NCBI RefSeq assembly: GCF_014648915.1
Contig: NZ_BMSA01000010.1
Coordinates: 62,001 to 126,000 of the forward strand
DNA from: Streptomyces phaeofaciens
GTDB taxonomy: Bacteria; Actinomycetota; Actinomycetes; Streptomycetales; Streptomycetaceae
Length of the DNA: 64,000 bases
Direction: 5' to 3'
Of the stretch, positions 43,047 through 50,568 are shown piece by piece. Position numbers and translations under genes: made by a program. The first letter of the stretch is position 1. Every line of letters begins with the position of its first letter. Below the pieces are notes generated by a model that made no database searches, was not told where the DNA came from, and worked only from the letters and a program-made list of their open reading frames with translations.

Positions 43047-43559
43047 GAGGAGTCTCCTGTCTGCTGGTGTCTAGTGCGATGACGCGGTTTGTCGATAGGT
43101 CTCTGCGCTCACTCAAGTCAGCGTATCCGGTCACGTTTCGATCACCGATAGCCCCCACGTCCCCCGGGCCCGAATGCACTCGCCCGGGAGGCGCCCCCCT
43201 CAGGCCGGGCCGTGTCGGATCACGACCGATATGTTTCTGATCAGACGATATGAATAGACATTCATCGCAAATCCAAGGAGTGGAATACGAGGGCCCGACC
43301 GGACGCGACCCTTTGCATTGCGATTGAGGTTATTGCCCGATTCGCACCTCTTGTGGAAGTCGGTGAGTTGGCTCACTCCACCCACCCGCTCCACCCCGAC
43401 CGGGTACCCCCCGACTCCTTGTACAACTCAGGCGAGTTGAAGCTTTGCATCCACAAAGGATCAAGCACCCCATAGGTAACAGACCAAGGTCAATAGGACT
43501 GATCTGTGAATTCGCCACTTGTTCCGGACATGTGCTCTCGCATACGTTCCCGGCCTGTC
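43047..43559. other. Long AT-richer intergenic region upstream of the riboswitch
   Basis: 513 nt with the lowest GC of the window. It holds TCTGATCAGA (43236-43245, perfect palindrome) flanked by two CGATATG copies (43228-43234, 43246-43252), then ATGAAT/ATTCAT (43250-43255, 43260-43265), and GTGAG/CTCAC (43363-43367, 43372-43376). A 25-codon frame (43250-43327) has no Shine-Dalgarno. Divergent promoters for the polyprenyl synthase and for the riboswitch RNA must lie here. Confidence 0.5.
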
Positions 43560-43565
43560 GGGCGG

Positions 43566-43746
43566 ACGCCGAATCCTGCCACCGCCTCGGCACCCACCTA
43601 GAACACGTGGCAGGAGCGGGGGAACCAGGTAAGTCGCCGGATCCGGATGTCTCAGGACATATCGGTACGGCTTGGGGTGAAGTCGCGTCCTTCCGGGCGC
43701 GGCCGGGCATCTCCCGCCCGAACCCGACAGCTCACCTCGCAGGCGC
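43566..43746 (+). ncRNA. Cyclic di-AMP riboswitch (ydaO/yuaA type)
   Basis: The conserved blocks of the actinobacterial ydaO class appear in order: CGCCGAATCCTGCC (43567-43580), GGCAGGAGCGGGGGAACCA (43609-43627), GGGGTGAAG (43674-43682), GGGCATCTCCCGCCCGAACC (43704-43723) and GACAGCTCACCTCGCAGGCG (43726-43745). CCTGCC pairs with GGCAGG, and the 3' strand ends next to the gene's Shine-Dalgarno. This class binds c-di-AMP and in streptomycetes controls genes for wall hydrolases (established for rpfA-type genes), which fits the downstream gene. Exact ends are approximate. Confidence 0.88.
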
Positions 43747-43763
43747 CGGAGAGGACATTCGTC

Positions 43764-44249
43764 ATGCCTGCTGCCACTCAGCCCCGCCGTGCCCGCCGTC
43801 TCGCCCGCACCCTCGCCGTGGCCGCCACCGGCGCCGCCGTGCTCGCCCTTCCGCTCATCGGCGCGAGCACCGCCTCGGCCGCCCCGACGACCGGCACGGC
43901 CCCCGGCGCGATCGGCGTCACCGGCTACCCCAACAACCTCGACGGGTGGATCCGGGAGTCGCTCGCGATCATGGCCCTGAAGGGCATCCCGGGCAGCTAC
44001 GACGGCATCCACCGCAACATCATGCGTGAGTCGTCGGGCAACCCGGCCGCCATCAACCTGTGGGACTCCAACGCGGCCAAGGGCACCCCGTCCAAGGGCC
44101 TGCTCCAGGTGATCGACCCGACGTTCCAGGCGTACCACGTGGCGGGCACCTCGTTCGACCCGTTCGACCCGGTCGCGAACATCACCGCGGCGTGCAACTA
44201 CGCGGCCGCGCGTTACGGCTCGATCGACAACGTGTTCGGCGCGTACTGA
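43764..44249 (+). CDS. Secreted lysozyme-like (SLT-domain) cell wall hydrolase
   Basis: 161 residues from ATG 43764, 8 nt after GGAGAGGA. Sec signal of about 40 residues (MPAATQPRRARRLARTLAVA, cleavage near ASTASAA-PTT). The mature protein is a single soluble lytic transglycosylase-like domain: catalytic Glu in NIMRESSGNPAAIN, followed by GLLQVIDPTFQAYHV and ANITAACNYAAARYGS, as in streptomycete Swl proteins. No LysM or other wall-binding domain is present. It would cleave peptidoglycan glycan strands during growth or spore germination, under c-di-AMP control via the riboswitch. Confidence 0.92.
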   Translation: MPAATQPRRARRLARTLAVAATGAAVLALPLIGASTASAAPTTGTAPGAIGVTGYPNNLDGWIRESLAIMALKGIPGSYDGIHRNIMRESSGNPAAINLWDSNAAKGTPSKGLLQVIDPTFQAYHVAGTSFDPFDPVANITAACNYAAARYGSIDNVFGAY

Positions 44250-44343
44250 GCCCGACGCCGCACGACCCCGCACCGCTCCGTCCGGCCCTGCCCGACCCCT
44301 CCCGATCCCGCTCCGCTCTGCCCTGACGTGCCCTGACCCGCTT

Positions 44344-45168
44344 TCAGGGATAGAGACGTTCGAGGACGACGGCCACGCCGTCGTCCTCGTTCGACGTGGT
44401 CACCTCGTCGGCCACCGCCTTGAGTTCGGGGTGGGCGTTGGCCATCGCCACACCGTGCCCGGCCCAGTCGAACATCGGGATGTCGTTGGGCATGTCGCCG
44501 AAGGCGACGGTGTCCCGCGGGCTCGCACCCAGGTGTTCGGCGGCCAGGGCCAGGCCCGTCGCCTTGGTGATGCCGCACGGCTGGAGTTCCACCGTGCCCG
44601 GACCCGACATGGTCACGGTGGCCAGCGAGCCGACCACCGAGCGGGCCGTGGCCGCCAACTCGTCGTCGGACAGGGCGGGATGGCGCAGCAGCACCTTGCT
44701 GATCGGCTCGCACCACAGGTCGTCGCGGGAGCCGACGCGCAGGGCCGGCAGGGTCGGATGCGGCATCCGGTAGCCCGGCTCGATGAGGGTGAGCCCGTCG
44801 ACCCCGTCCTGGTCGACGGCCGCGTACACCTGCCCGACCTCGGCCTCGATCTTGCCGAGCGCGGTCTCCGCCAACTCCCGGTCCAGGGTGACCGACCAGA
44901 GCAGACGGTTCGCGCCGGCGTCGTACAACTGCGCGCCCTGTCCGCACACCGCGAGCCCCCTGCTGTGCAGGCGGTCGAGCAACGGCCTGACGCGGGGCGC
45001 CGGTCGGCCGGTCACCACCAGGTGGCGTACGCCGGCGGCCGCCACCCGCGCGAGCGCGTCGAGCGACCGGTCGGAGAACGTGTCGTCGCCGCGGAGCAGC
45101 GTTCCGTCCAAGTCGGTGGCGATGAGGGAGTACGCGGTGCGCGCGGCATATGCGGTGGGTGCGGCCAT
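44344..45168 (-). CDS. HAD-superfamily phosphatase, Cof type (IIB)
   Basis: 274 residues from ATG 45168. Motif I with the nucleophile Asp in SLIATDLDGTLLRGDD, motif II Thr in HLVVTGRPAPR, motif III Lys in CGITKATGLALAAEHLG, motif IV in TVAFGDMPNDIPMFDWAG. The C2-type cap lies between motifs II and III. It would dephosphorylate sugar phosphates, nucleotides or FMN-like molecules. A TATTCT -10 box at 45180-45175 with 6 nt to the ATG suggests a leaderless message. Confidence 0.9.
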   Translation of the reverse strand: MAAPTAYAARTAYSLIATDLDGTLLRGDDTFSDRSLDALARVAAAGVRHLVVTGRPAPRVRPLLDRLHSRGLAVCGQGAQLYDAGANRLLWSVTLDRELAETALGKIEAEVGQVYAAVDQDGVDGLTLIEPGYRMPHPTLPALRVGSRDDLWCEPISKVLLRHPALSDDELAATARSVVGSLATVTMSGPGTVELQPCGITKATGLALAAEHLGASPRDTVAFGDMPNDIPMFDWAGHGVAMANAHPELKAVADEVTTSNEDDGVAVVLERLYP

Positions 45169-45317
45169 GATCAGAGAATACGGATCCCGCACCCGTCGGA
45201 CTCGACGCGAACCGGACGAGGACGAAGTCCGGTCTCCTTCTGCCAACTCCCCTTCCACAGTTGACCGGAGACGCCCACCGGTCCTTCGGCCGACCCCGGT
45301 GGAGGCCGCCCGGCGCA

Positions 45318-46241
45318 TCACTCCGTCGCGAACCACGCGCGCGCGAGCGCTTCCGGCGTTCCCTCGGCGGGCGCGCCCAACTCCCGCAGATACCAGGGGA
45401 GGTTGCTGTACACGTGCAGCAGTGTGTACGCGAGGAGGGTGGACGGCTCGAAGGTGTGGCCGTACGCCCGGGACAGGAGCGCCAGCAGGTCCGGTCGGCC
45501 ACGGGTGACGAACAGGCCGACGCCCACGAAGTCGTAGGCGCGGTCGCCGATCATGGCGGGTTCGAAGTCGAACAGCCCGGTCAGCCGCCAGCCGTCGGGG
45601 TCGACCAGGAGGTGCTGCCGCATGACCTCGGTGTGCAGCAGCGACGGGTGCGGGGCGCGGGGCAGGGGGACCGAGGCGAGGAAGTCCGGGATCTGCTCCA
45701 GCCAGTGCTCCGGCAGCCCGTGCGCGCGCTGCCGCTCGACGGCACCGGCGCGCTGCCGGTCCAGGAAGGCCCCCCAGTCGCCCGGGCCGAGGACGTCCCC
45801 GAGGGGCGCGGGGTCGAGCGCGTGCAGGGCCGCCAGCGTCTCGCCGACCTCGCCGACGATCCGCTCCTGGTCACCGCGCGGCACCCGGTCCCAGACGGCG
45901 GCCAGGTTCTCGCCCGCCAGCCGGGACATCAGCACGTACTGCCAGCCGTTCTCGTACGCTCCGAAGTCCCGCACCCGTGGGGTCGGCACCGGCAGCCGGT
46001 CCTGGAGGTGGGTGAGGACGCGGCCCTCCGCGACGCCGTCCTGGGCGGCGGCTCCGGGGAACAGCTTCAGTACGTGGGTGTCGCCGACCGCGTAGACCGG
46101 CTGCGACCCGTCCGGGAACCGGGTCAGGGGGGCACCGGCGAGGCCCAGGCGGGCGCAGAGGTCCGCCGCGCCCGGGCGCATCACCGTCTCGTCGGGGACG
46201 ATCTCGTTCCAGTCCTCGTCCGTCTCCACCTCGGGCAGCAT
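45318..46241 (-). CDS. Aminoglycoside-phosphotransferase-fold protein with altered catalytic loop
   Basis: 307 residues from ATG 46241. Fold markers are VYAVGDTHVLKLFPG (nucleotide-binding Lys), the LPVPTPRVRDFGAYENGWQYVLMSRLAGE hinge (landmark YVLMSRLAGE), and the DFG-like LFDFEPAMIGDRAYDFVG. The Brenner motif, normally HxDxxxxN, reads LLHTEVMRQHLLV: Asp is replaced by Glu and Asn by His. Similar HTEVMR loops are, as far as recalled, a conserved streptomycete variant, so this may be a distinct kinase or a non-catalytic sensor rather than a decayed gene. The leaderless promoter in front is near consensus. Confidence 0.8.
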   Translation of the reverse strand: MLPEVETDEDWNEIVPDETVMRPGAADLCARLGLAGAPLTRFPDGSQPVYAVGDTHVLKLFPGAAAQDGVAEGRVLTHLQDRLPVPTPRVRDFGAYENGWQYVLMSRLAGENLAAVWDRVPRGDQERIVGEVGETLAALHALDPAPLGDVLGPGDWGAFLDRQRAGAVERQRAHGLPEHWLEQIPDFLASVPLPRAPHPSLLHTEVMRQHLLVDPDGWRLTGLFDFEPAMIGDRAYDFVGVGLFVTRGRPDLLALLSRAYGHTFEPSTLLAYTLLHVYSNLPWYLRELGAPAEGTPEALARAWFATE

Positions 46242-46248
46242 GATCGCG

Positions 46249-46277
46249 ACCGTAGGGGGGCGGGGAGGGGCGGGCAA
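46249..46277 (-). promoter_or_regulatory. Promoter of the APH-fold gene (leaderless)
   Basis: Minus strand: -35 TTGCCC (46277-46272), 17-nt spacer, -10 TACGGT (46254-46249), 7 nt to ATG 46241. Close to the main vegetative sigma consensus of streptomycetes. Confidence 0.7.
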
Positions 46278-46368
46278 CGGGATTTCGGCCTGTCGTTCCC
46301 GCACGGAAGCGGGACCGGTCCGTCACCCCGTGCCGGAACGGCTCGTCGCTCGGTGCGAGACCGGCCCG

Positions 46369-46830
46369 TCACCCCCAGGTGGTGCCCGCGGGTTCCTTGA
46401 TCGTGGTGTTGATGCGGTTGAACAAGTTGGTGACCGCGATGGTGAGGATCAGCGCGGACAGCTCCCGCTCGTCGAAGTGGTCGGCCGCCTCGTCCCACAG
46501 CGCGTCCGGCACGGACTCGTGGGAGCGGTCCGCGAGCCGGGTGACCGACTCCGTGAGCTGGAGCGCGGCGCGCTCGGCGTCGTCGTAGAAGGGCGCGTCG
46601 CGCCAGGCGGTGACGGAGGCGATGCGCTCCTCGCTCGCGCCCGCCTTCCGCAGGTTCTGCACATGCCCGTGGACGCACGCCCCGCAACCGTTGATCTGGC
46701 TGGCGCGCAGCCCGACCAGCTCCTGCACCTCCTGCGACAGACCGCTCTCGCCGATCGCCTGGAAGATGCCGCCGATGCCCTTCAGCGCGCCGGGGAGGAC
46801 GTACGCGGGGTTCTTCATCCGAGCCTGCAT
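46369..46830 (-). CDS. AhpD-like carboxymuconolactone decarboxylase-family protein
   Basis: 153 residues from ATG 46830 with GGAG 7 nt upstream. All-helical CMD fold with the redox/catalytic motif GCGACVHGHVQNLRKAG (CxxC-x3-H, about residues 48-64), as in alkylhydroperoxidase AhpD. The preceding ELVGLRASQINGCG and the later LILTIAVTNLFNRINTT are typical. Such solitary proteins usually remove peroxides or act on small lactones. No ahpC is adjacent. Confidence 0.9.
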   Translation of the reverse strand: MQARMKNPAYVLPGALKGIGGIFQAIGESGLSQEVQELVGLRASQINGCGACVHGHVQNLRKAGASEERIASVTAWRDAPFYDDAERAALQLTESVTRLADRSHESVPDALWDEAADHFDERELSALILTIAVTNLFNRINTTIKEPAGTTWG

Positions 46831-46913
46831 GGCCGGTCTCCTTCATTCGGTCCGTCTTATTGCCTTCACCGCACTGACGGACCGGACGCGGGAGATGTGA
46901 CGGCGACGGGACA

Positions 46914-46927
46914 CTTTTTCGAAAAAG
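46914..46927. promoter_or_regulatory. 14-bp perfect AT-rich palindrome between divergent genes
   Basis: CTTTTTCGAAAAAG stands alone in very GC-rich DNA, 84 nt upstream of the AhpD-like start and about 140 nt upstream of the acyltransferase start. A protein-binding site is plausible. No regulator gene is adjacent. Confidence 0.45.
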
Positions 46928-47068
46928 CCGGTTGTGGCGCATCGTCGGGTACAGACCGGTTAAAGGCCTCTGCACCGATTGGCAACAACATGGCCCGCTA
47001 CCTACCGCACGCCCGGTCTGGAGCGGTACCGTCCAGGTGTCCAGGGGGGACTTGATCGGGGGGTCAGG

Positions 47069-48154
47069 TTGAGCAGTGGGCGCATTCGTGTGCTGAGTCC
47101 GAAGGATCTCGGCGAGGGGGAACGGGAACGGTGGCGCGCACTGCGTGCCGCGTCGACCGCACCGCGCAACCCCTTCATGGAACCGGAGTTCACCGACGCC
47201 GTCGGCCGGGTACGGCCGCGGGCGCGGATCGCGGTGGTGTACGAGGGGCGTGAGCCGGTCGGCTTCCTGCCCCATGAGCGCGGGCTGTTCGGCCAGGGCC
47301 AGGCCCTCGCGTACGGCGTCTCCGACGCACAGGGTGCCGTCCTGGCACCGGGCCTCGGGCTGAACGCCGACGAGCTGATGCGGGGAAGCTCCCTGACGAG
47401 CTTCGCCTTCGACAACCTGGAGGCGGAACAAGGGCTGTTGGTGCCGCATTCGGCCGCCGAGTACACCGCCTACGTCATCGACATAGAGAAGGGCTACGAG
47501 ACGTACGAGTCCGTGTTGCGGGCCCAGTCGCCGAAGTTCCTGAAGACCACCCTCGCCAAGGAGCGCAGGCTCGGCCGGCAGGTCGGGGAGCTGCGGTTCG
47601 TGTTCGACGAACGCGACCCGGCCGCGCTGCGCACGCTCATGGCGTGGAAGTCGGCGCAGTACCGCAGGACCGGCCGCCGCGACCGGTTCGCGCAGAGCTG
47701 GATCACCCGGCTCGTGCACACCCTGCACGAGACGCGCGCGCCGGAGTGCGCCGGCACGCTGTCCGTCCTGTACGCCGGGGACAAGCCGATCGCCGCACAC
47801 TTCGGCCTGCGGTCGTCGACCGTCCTGGCGTGCTGGTTCCCGTCCTACGACACGGAGTACTCGAAGTACTCGCCCGGTCTGGTGCTGCATCTGCGGATGG
47901 CCGAGGCGGCCGCCGCCGAGGGGATCGGGCTGCTCGACCTGGGGCGGGGCGCGGCCGAGTACAAGGACTCGCTGAAGACCGGGGAGATCCCCGTGTACGA
48001 GGGGGCGTGGACGCGTCCGGGGGTGGGCGCCGCGCTCTACTGGCTCAGCCGTGAGCCGTCCCGGCGCGCGCACCACTTCGTGCGCAGCCGGCCCAGGCTC
48101 GCCGCGGCGGCCGCACGGACCTTGAAGGGGGCGGGCCGGCTGCGCCGGTCCTGA
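47069..48154 (+). CDS. CelD/BcsL-type GNAT acyltransferase of a polysaccharide locus
   Basis: 361 residues if started at TTG 47069, which has GGGGGG about 6 nt upstream; GTG 47090 is an alternative. Two-lobed GNAT/FemX-like fold: RNPFMEPEFTDAVGRVRPRARIAVVYEGREPVGFLPHERG (landmarks NPFMEPEFT and REPVGFLPHER), KFLKTTLAKERRLGRQVGEL, the RRTGRRDRFAQSWITRLV segment, and GLRSSTVLACWFPSYDTEYSKYSPG with LDLGRGAAEYKDSLKTGE, which is characteristic of the CelD (cellulose-biosynthesis-associated acyltransferase) family. It probably transfers an acyl group to a sugar. It heads a plus-strand set with a glycosyltransferase and a deacetylase. Confidence 0.85.
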   Translation: MSSGRIRVLSPKDLGEGERERWRALRAASTAPRNPFMEPEFTDAVGRVRPRARIAVVYEGREPVGFLPHERGLFGQGQALAYGVSDAQGAVLAPGLGLNADELMRGSSLTSFAFDNLEAEQGLLVPHSAAEYTAYVIDIEKGYETYESVLRAQSPKFLKTTLAKERRLGRQVGELRFVFDERDPAALRTLMAWKSAQYRRTGRRDRFAQSWITRLVHTLHETRAPECAGTLSVLYAGDKPIAAHFGLRSSTVLACWFPSYDTEYSKYSPGLVLHLRMAEAAAAEGIGLLDLGRGAAEYKDSLKTGEIPVYEGAWTRPGVGAALYWLSREPSRRAHHFVRSRPRLAAAAARTLKGAGRLRRS

Positions 48155-48185
48155 CGGTCACCACGCTCAGGAACCAGGGGGGTTC

Positions 48186-49670
48186 ATGTTCCGCTTCCGC
48201 GCGAGACGCGTACGACAGGAGATAGACCGGTTCCTCGACATCGGGGCGGTGCAGGTCGCCGAACTCGAACTCGACGGCGGGGGCGTCCTGCGCCCCGGCC
48301 CCGGCAGCCCGGCCGTCACACACGGCGAGGTGTTCGTGCTGGTCAGGAGGGGCGGCCGGCCCGTGGGGACGCTGCTCGGGCGGGTGCCCGAGGGGGCCGA
48401 CCCGAAGGCGGTGCTGGTCGCTCTGGCCACCCGTGAGCACGGCGGCGAGCCCGTCGCGAGCGTCTCGGCGCTCACCGTCCCCTCCACCACCGTCGTCATC
48501 GCGACGCGCGAGCGGGCCGACCGGCTCGCCCACGCGCTGGACTCGATGCTCGCCCAGGACCACCCGGACTTCGAGATCGTCGTCGTGGACAACGCGCCCG
48601 TGACGGACGCGACCCGGGAGCTGGTCGAGCGCAAGTACGCCGAGCGGGTGCGGTACGTGACCGAGCCGGTGCCCGGTCTCGCCATGGCCCACAACAAGGG
48701 CATCGAGGCCGCACGGGGCGAGGTGATCGCCTTCACCGACGACGACGTGATCGCCGACCCGCGCTGGCTCACCGCGCTCACCGCGCCCTTCGCGGCCGAC
48801 CCCGGTCTCGGCTGCGCCACCGGACTGATCCTGCCGGCCCGGCTGCGCACGCCCGCCCAGGTCCTCCTGGAGAGCCACGGCGGTTTCGCGAAGGGCTTCA
48901 CGGCCCGCACCTACGACCCGTACGACCCGCCCGCCGACGAACCGCTCTTCCCGTTCACCGCGGGCCGCTTCGGCTCCGGAGCCAACATGGCCTTCCGTAC
49001 GGCGGTGCTGCGGGCGGTGGGCGGATTCGACCCGGCGACCGGCGCGGGCACGCTCGCGCGCGGCGGCGACGACCTGTACGGGTTCGTCCGCGTCCTCGCG
49101 CAGGGGCACCGGCTCCACTACACCCCGCAGGCCCTGGTCTGGCACCACCACCGGGAGACCTGGCGGGACCTGGAGACCCAGGCGTACGGCTACGGCGCCG
49201 GCCTCACCGCCTATCTCACGGCGATCCTGGTCAACAAGCCCGCACTGCTCCCCGCGTTCCTGGCGCGGCTGCCTCGGGGGGCGGCGTACGCGCGGACGTT
49301 GACGGCGAGCCGGGGGGCGGGGAGTACGCCTGGGGAGGCGCCGGGGAGCACGGAGAGCGCAGAGAGCGCAGAGAGTGCGGTAGGCGTGGGGAGTGCGGGA
49401 AGCGTGGGGAGTGCGCCGGGTGGGCACGACGCCCGTACGCATGCCTGGCCGCGGCGGCTGTCGCGGTTGCAGCGGCGGGGGATGCTGTACGGGCCGGTGG
49501 GGTATCTGCGGGCGCGTCGGGTCCTGCGAGCCTCGCTCCGGAACCCGGGTGCGGCTGCGGCCTCCGGTGCGGCTCCCGGCCCCCGTACGGCTGGCATCCC
49601 CGATACGGCAGCCGGCCCCGGTACGGCCGCCGCCGCAAGACCCGTCGGCGCTTCCGAGGAGTCCCGGTGA
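48186..49670 (+). CDS. Family 2 glycosyltransferase
   Basis: 494 residues. A 95-residue N-terminal domain precedes the GT-A core: STTVVIATRERADRLAHALDSML (nucleotide site), FEIVVVDNAP, GLAMAHNKGIEAARGEVIAFTDDDVIADP (DxD-type metal site in FTDDDV), GSGANMAFRTAVLRAVGGFD, and the catalytic acidic GGDDLYGFVRVL region. The last 120 residues include a Ser/Gly/Ala-rich linker (STESAESAESAVGVGSAG) and a basic segment. No membrane helix is evident, so it probably works at the cytoplasmic face on a lipid-linked acceptor. Its stop overlaps the deacetylase start by 4 nt (GTGA). Confidence 0.9.
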   Translation: MFRFRARRVRQEIDRFLDIGAVQVAELELDGGGVLRPGPGSPAVTHGEVFVLVRRGGRPVGTLLGRVPEGADPKAVLVALATREHGGEPVASVSALTVPSTTVVIATRERADRLAHALDSMLAQDHPDFEIVVVDNAPVTDATRELVERKYAERVRYVTEPVPGLAMAHNKGIEAARGEVIAFTDDDVIADPRWLTALTAPFAADPGLGCATGLILPARLRTPAQVLLESHGGFAKGFTARTYDPYDPPADEPLFPFTAGRFGSGANMAFRTAVLRAVGGFDPATGAGTLARGGDDLYGFVRVLAQGHRLHYTPQALVWHHHRETWRDLETQAYGYGAGLTAYLTAILVNKPALLPAFLARLPRGAAYARTLTASRGAGSTPGEAPGSTESAESAESAVGVGSAGSVGSAPGGHDARTHAWPRRLSRLQRRGMLYGPVGYLRARRVLRASLRNPGAAAASGAAPGPRTAGIPDTAAGPGTAAAARPVGASEESR

Positions 49671-50497
49671 CCGCCGGGGAGTTCGGGGAGGCCGGGGTGG
49701 CCCGGCTCGGTGCCGTGCCGGTGTTCCTCTATCACGCCGTGATGGAGGATCCGCCGGACTGGATCGCCGAGTTCACCGTCACGCCGAAGCAGTTCGGCGA
49801 GCATCTCGACGCCGTCGTCGACAGCGGCCGTACGCCCGTCACCATCAGCGCGCTCGCCGACCACCTCGCGGGGCGGGCGCCGCTGCCGGCGCGCCCGGTA
49901 CTGCTCACCTTCGACGACGGCTTCGCCGACCTGCCCGGGCCGACCGCCGAGGCGCTGGCGGGGCGTGGCCTGTCCGCCACCGCCTACCTCACCACCGGCG
50001 CCATCGCCCCCGGCGGACGCAGTCTGCTGCCGCCGGCGCCCATGATGGCGTTGCGGGACGCGGTCCGGCTGGAGCAGTCCGGCATGGAGGTCGGCAGCCA
50101 CACCGTCACACACGCCCAGCTGGACACCCTCGCGCCCCGGGCCCTGACGCACGAGCTGCGCACGTCCCGCTCGGTGCTGGAGGACGCCCTCGGCCATCGC
50201 GTCCGCCATCTCGCCTACCCGCACGGCTACAACAGCGGCCGGGTGCGCCGCACGGCGGCCGCCGCCGGGTACGAGACCGCCACCGCCGTACGCCACGCGC
50301 TCAGTTCGGACCGCGACGAGCACTACCGCATCGCCCGGCTGATCGTGCGCCGCGGCCATACCCTCACCGAGGTCGAGGACTGGCTGGCGGGCCGCGGGGC
50401 GCGGGTCGCGCCGTACCGCGACAGTGCGAAGACGGTCGCGTGGCGCTGGTACCGCAGGGCCCGCGCGACGGTGCGCGGACCCGTCTTCGCCGGCTGA
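49667..50497 (+). CDS. NodB-type polysaccharide deacetylase
   Basis: 276 residues. Motif 1 TFDDGF (catalytic Asp and metal Asp, in PVLLTFDDGFADL) and motif 2 SHTVTH (zinc His pair, in GMEVGSHTVTHAQLD) are intact; motif 3 is AYPHGYNSGRVRRTAAAAGY. FLYHAVMEDPPDWIAEFTVTPKQFGEHLD at the start is typical of PgaB/IcaB-like and sugar-lipid deacetylases (landmark YHAVMEDPP). It lacks a signal peptide, so it may act in the cytoplasm on a lipid-linked sugar. Translation is coupled to the glycosyltransferase upstream. Confidence 0.9.
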   Translation: MTAGEFGEAGVARLGAVPVFLYHAVMEDPPDWIAEFTVTPKQFGEHLDAVVDSGRTPVTISALADHLAGRAPLPARPVLLTFDDGFADLPGPTAEALAGRGLSATAYLTTGAIAPGGRSLLPPAPMMALRDAVRLEQSGMEVGSHTVTHAQLDTLAPRALTHELRTSRSVLEDALGHRVRHLAYPHGYNSGRVRRTAAAAGYETATAVRHALSSDRDEHYRIARLIVRRGHTLTEVEDWLAGRGARVAPYRDSAKTVAWRWYRRARATVRGPVFAG

Positions 50498-50568
50498 ACC
50501 GTCCGCACCGTCGGCGCGAACCCGGTCTCCGTCCGTCGCCCGGCCCCGCCGGCCAGGCCGCGTCCGGC

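Noticed and set aside
43250..43327. 25-codon frame in the region upstream of the riboswitch
   Set aside because: No Shine-Dalgarno and no clear -10 at the right distance; kept only as part of the palindrome-rich intergenic region.
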